Shown: positions 6,796 through 9,353 of the stretch, one piece after another
Layout: the number at the start of each line of letters is the position of its first letter
Position numbering within the stretch: position 1 is the stretch's first letter
Assembly (NCBI GenBank): GCA_003533785.1
Contig: DQCR01000061.1
Location: forward strand, 7,169-16,521
DNA length: 9,353 nt
Reading direction: 5' to 3'
DNA from: Flavobacteriaceae bacterium
GTDB taxonomy: Bacteria; Bacteroidota; Bacteroidia; Flavobacteriales; Flavobacteriaceae
The notes under the pieces: model-generated
Told to the model about the DNA's origin: nothing
Seen by the model: the letters and a program-made list of their open reading frames with translations, nothing else
Database searches by the model: none
Made by a program: the position numbers and the translations under genes

Positions 6796-8047
6796 CGAAA
6801 GTTTCAGAGGAGGAGTGATGGAATTGACGCCCTAATAGTAGGGAACTTATCCACGTAAATAACCAGAATAGAAGACTCCCATAATATAAAATAGACACGC
6901 TTGTCTGTAATTCGCTCCCCCAAAAATAAACATATAGCATTGCAATTATGGGATAGAAATGCAGCAAAGTTTTTCCATATTGGAATCCATCCATAATAGA
7001 GGTGTAAGTAAAGATGCTAACAAGGATCAATAATCCCATATCTCGAATTATTGCATTGGATGTATTGCCAACGGCAGCAAAAAGGGATAGAAGGAGAAAT
7101 GTTGTCCCTAGAAGTTGCACTAAAGCCCATCCTTTTGTAAAAGAATTCGAAGGTGGATTATATTTCACTTGGTGTTTCCAATCGGTTTGTTGTCTTGGAA
7201 ATTTTATTGCTACGTCTTTGGGACGCCATCCCGTGGGCATCCACCAAATTTTAAGTTTGTCAGTCCAATTTTTTGTGTGCCACGCGTCGGTAATAAGCCC
7301 CCACAGATGTTGAAAATTTATAAAAAACGGATTCCATGACTGGCTCGGTTTAAGGGTTCCATAAACAGGAGGTTCTTCTTCCAATTCCTCTTGAAAAGTT
7401 CCAAACAGGCGGTCCCAAATACAAAAGATAGCAGCTAAATTTTTGTCGATATATATGGGGTTTATGGCGTGATGAACACGGTGTTGGGAAGGGGTAACTA
7501 GGATGTATTCCAACCAGCCCAATTTACCAATGTGCTTGGTGTGATACCAAAATTGAGCAAAGAGATGTATGGGGGCTAGTATGTTGATCACTGATGCAGG
7601 AACCCCCAAAAAGGCTGCAGGAATTAAAAATAATGCATTGAAGGCAATCAGATCCGAAATACTTTGCCGAAGGGCACAGGCCAAATTGAATTCTTCACTG
7701 CTGTGATGGATGAGGTGTTGGTTCCAGAAAATATTGATATGATGATTCAATCGATGTACCCAATACGAAGCAAAATCAATACAAATAAATGCGATAACAA
7801 AGAGTTGCCAGCTGCTCTCAAAACTGTAGACGGCTATTTTATCGACCAGCCATGGGTAGGAAATCAGGATCAAGGCAAGGCCGAGTGTGTCTTTGAGGAT
7901 ATTAGTAAGACCTGAACTTAAACTGGATAGGGTATCCATAAATCTATAGGTTTGTTTCCCTTTAAAATAACCGTATAAAATTTCCACTAAAATTAATACC
8001 AAAAAACCAGGTATTGCGATCAATAAAGAATTTGCATAGGCTTCCAT
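6779..8047 (-). CDS. Sterol desaturase/fatty acid hydroxylase superfamily, alkylglycerol monooxygenase-like
   Basis: This 422-residue membrane di-iron enzyme carries the histidine boxes of the fatty acid hydroxylase superfamily: HRLNH (H98-H102), HLIHH (H111-H115) and HRVHH (H189-H193), plus H161, H169 and H172 between them. Such enzymes use O2 to hydroxylate, desaturate or cleave lipid substrates. Hydrophobic helices lie near 7-27, 52-70, 80-97 and 133-165. After a soluble stretch with WDRLFGTFQEE (211-221) there is a second membrane cluster at about 305-405 with four hydrophobic segments. This two-part layout and the length resemble alkylglycerol monooxygenase (TMEM195) relatives more than short sterol desaturases. 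The ATG at 8047 follows the secA stop after one base and the 3' end overlaps the glycosyltransferase by 17 nt. The substrate is not determinable; an ether lipid, fatty acid or carotenoid-type lipid is possible. Confidence 0.9.
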   Translation of the reverse strand: MEAYANSLLIAIPGFLVLILVEILYGYFKGKQTYRFMDTLSSLSSGLTNILKDTLGLALILISYPWLVDKIAVYSFESSWQLFVIAFICIDFASYWVHRLNHHINIFWNQHLIHHSSEEFNLACALRQSISDLIAFNALFLIPAAFLGVPASVINILAPIHLFAQFWYHTKHIGKLGWLEYILVTPSQHRVHHAINPIYIDKNLAAIFCIWDRLFGTFQEELEEEPPVYGTLKPSQSWNPFFINFQHLWGLITDAWHTKNWTDKLKIWWMPTGWRPKDVAIKFPRQQTDWKHQVKYNPPSNSFTKGWALVQLLGTTFLLLSLFAAVGNTSNAIIRDMGLLILVSIFTYTSIMDGFQYGKTLLHFYPIIAMLYVYFWGSELQTSVSILYYGSLLFWLFTWISSLLLGRQFHHSSSETFDGLQT

Positions 8048-8048
8048 C

Positions 8049-9353
8049 TCACATCTTTTCTGTTTCTATCACCCATTGCCCACTTTGAACCAATGGTTCT
8101 GCTTGTTTAAACTTAACTTGCTTGGTGCTTCCATTTGCTACATTACGAATGGTGACCCGTTCGTTACGACCTATTTTTGGCCTTTCACGAATAATGGTTT
8201 CCGCTATTTGCGATTGAGCATTGCCTGCATTGGCTCCGACTTGCCTATTGCGTTCGGCCAATTCATCCATATTATAAACTTCGTCTTTTGACATTTTATA
8301 ATTGGCTTTTTGTCGCTTTTGCTGGGCCTCTGTAATTTGAGGTTCTTGTTGGGTTGGCAGACCTCCTTTAAATAAAAAAGATAAAATTTCTACATTCAAG
8401 GCAGCCAACATGTTTTTGAACAGTTCGAATGACTCAAATTTATAAATCAGTAGAGGATCTTTCTGTTCGTGAACTGCAAGCTGAACTGATTGTTTTAATT
8501 CATCCATCTTGCGTAGGTGTGTTTTCCAGCTTTCATCAATTAAAGCAAGAGAAATATTTCTTTCAAAATCACTTATGAGTTCCTTTCCTCGCGATTCGTA
8601 CGCTACCTTCAGATCTGTAACGACATTGAGCGTCTTAACACCATCGGTAAAAGGAACAACGATGCGTTCGAATTTATTTCCAGGCTTTTCATATACATTT
8701 TTGATCACCGGGAAAGCTATTTTGGCATTGTTTTGAACTTTTTCTTGATACCTGGTGCTAAGTGTGTTGTATAGTTTTGGTATCAATTCTACATCAGTAC
8801 TCTCTAGAAATTCTTCTTCTCCGATTGGCGAGGTGAAAGAGAAGTTCCGTATAATTTGAAATTCAAAATTCTTAAAATTATTGGAGGCCTTATTATTCAG
8901 TATTATGTCTTCACAAGTATCATAGAGCATGTTAGCAATATCCAATTGCAGACGATCGCCTTTAAGGGCATGGCGTCTACGTTTGTATATAACTTCTCTT
9001 TGCGCATTCATTACATCGTCGTATTCGAGTAATCGTTTTCGGATTCCAAAATTATTTTCTTCAACTTTTTTCTGAGCCCGTTCGATAGATTTGGTCATCA
9101 TAGAGTGTTGGATGACTTCTCCTTCTTCTAAGCCCATTCGATCCATTACTTTGGCCACTCTTTCTGAACCGAAGAGACGCATCAGGTTATCTTCTAGGGA
9201 AACATAAAATTGGGAGCTGCCAGGATCTCCTTGCCGTCCCGATCGACCTCTGAGCTGACGGTCTACGCGACGGGAATCATGTCGTTCGGTTCCTATTATG
9301 GCTAAACCTCCTGCTTGTTTCACCGTTTCTGAAAGCTTAATATCAGTTCCTCT
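8049..9353 (-). CDS. secA: Preprotein translocase ATPase SecA, C-terminal part (5' end outside window)
   Basis: The frame is open to the window edge and gives the last 434 residues of SecA, the ATPase that drives preproteins through SecYEG. The visible part begins in the second nucleotide-binding domain with RGTDIKLSE, then GTERHDSRRVDRQLRGRSG and RQGDPGSSQFYVSLEDNLMR, the conserved helicase motif V-VI region with its arginine fingers. The helical scaffold follows (YDDVMNAQREVIYKRR at visible residues 111-126), then the wing and second scaffold segment (DESWKTHLRKMDEL at 273-286, QKDPLLIYKFES at 297-308). A GTG at 9321-9323 lies inside the frame but is an internal Val codon; conserved SecA sequence continues upstream of it. 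The C-terminus ends in IGRNERVTIRNV and QWVIETEKM with no Cys-rich zinc-binding SEC-C motif. The stop is one base before the next gene's ATG. Identification is certain; the missing half is simply beyond the window. Confidence 0.98.
   Translation of the reverse strand, partial: RGTDIKLSETVKQAGGLAIIGTERHDSRRVDRQLRGRSGRQGDPGSSQFYVSLEDNLMRLFGSERVAKVMDRMGLEEGEVIQHSMMTKSIERAQKKVEENNFGIRKRLLEYDDVMNAQREVIYKRRRHALKGDRLQLDIANMLYDTCEDIILNNKASNNFKNFEFQIIRNFSFTSPIGEEEFLESTDVELIPKLYNTLSTRYQEKVQNNAKIAFPVIKNVYEKPGNKFERIVVPFTDGVKTLNVVTDLKVAYESRGKELISDFERNISLALIDESWKTHLRKMDELKQSVQLAVHEQKDPLLIYKFESFELFKNMLAALNVEILSFLFKGGLPTQQEPQITEAQQKRQKANYKMSKDEVYNMDELAERNRQVGANAGNAQSQIAETIIRERPKIGRNERVTIRNVANGSTKQVKFKQAEPLVQSGQWVIETEKM

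Noticed and set aside
9321..9323. GTG as a possible start of a separate short SecA-like protein
   Set aside because: The frame continues upstream to the window edge with conserved SecA residues (RGTDIKLSE), so this is an internal Val codon.
1..9353. A dedicated defence, secondary-metabolite or mobile system across the window
   Set aside because: All nine genes belong to ordinary envelope, transport, regulatory or export families except one small unknown; no transposase, integrase, toxin-antitoxin pair, CRISPR repeats or biosynthetic core was seen by eye.

Overview
This 9,353-base window is a densely coding piece of a moderately AT-rich bacterial chromosome. The best guess for the source is Bacteroidota, probably a Flavobacteriales-like lineage. 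The reasons are: a SecA C-terminus that ends in a basic beta-rich tail instead of the zinc-binding SEC-C motif, the sequence style of the sigma-54 response regulator and the GT4 glycosyltransferase, starts without clear Shine-Dalgarno sequences, and a short acidic protein of a kind seen in this group. The taxonomy rests on recognition by eye and memory, not on a search.

The window holds nine genes in two convergent blocks. The plus-strand block (86-5650) has six genes packed end to end: an MscS-type mechanosensitive channel; a receiver-AAA+ sigma-54 activator without a DNA-binding domain, whose start overlaps the end of the channel gene by 8 nt; a secreted M28 zinc peptidase with a PA-domain insert (carboxypeptidase Q-like); a MATE-family efflux transporter with a GTG start; a 75-residue acidic protein of unknown function; and a PAP2-family membrane lipid phosphatase with a GTG start. 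Gaps are 3 to 20 nt, so one transcript is likely. A strong intrinsic terminator at 23-57 insulates this block from whatever lies upstream. The next gene begins only about 30 nt after it, and I see no convincing promoter in between.

The minus-strand block (9353 down to 5668) begins outside the window. It contains the C-terminal ~434 codons of secA, then, after a single spacer base, an alkylglycerol monooxygenase-like sterol desaturase/fatty acid hydroxylase, then a GT4 glycosyltransferase that overlaps it by 17 nt. The two blocks meet with only 17 nt between stop codons (5651-5667) and no visible terminator in that gap.

The genes share an envelope theme: osmotic channel, secreted peptidase, efflux, lipid phosphate removal, lipid oxidation, glycosylation and Sec export. 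They do not form a recognisable dedicated system. I see no mobile element, CRISPR array, tRNA, rRNA or defence locus. The items most worth a second look are the activator that lacks its HTH and carries GAFTSA in place of GAFTGA, the tight coupling of a lipid-modifying pair to secA, and the small unknown protein.
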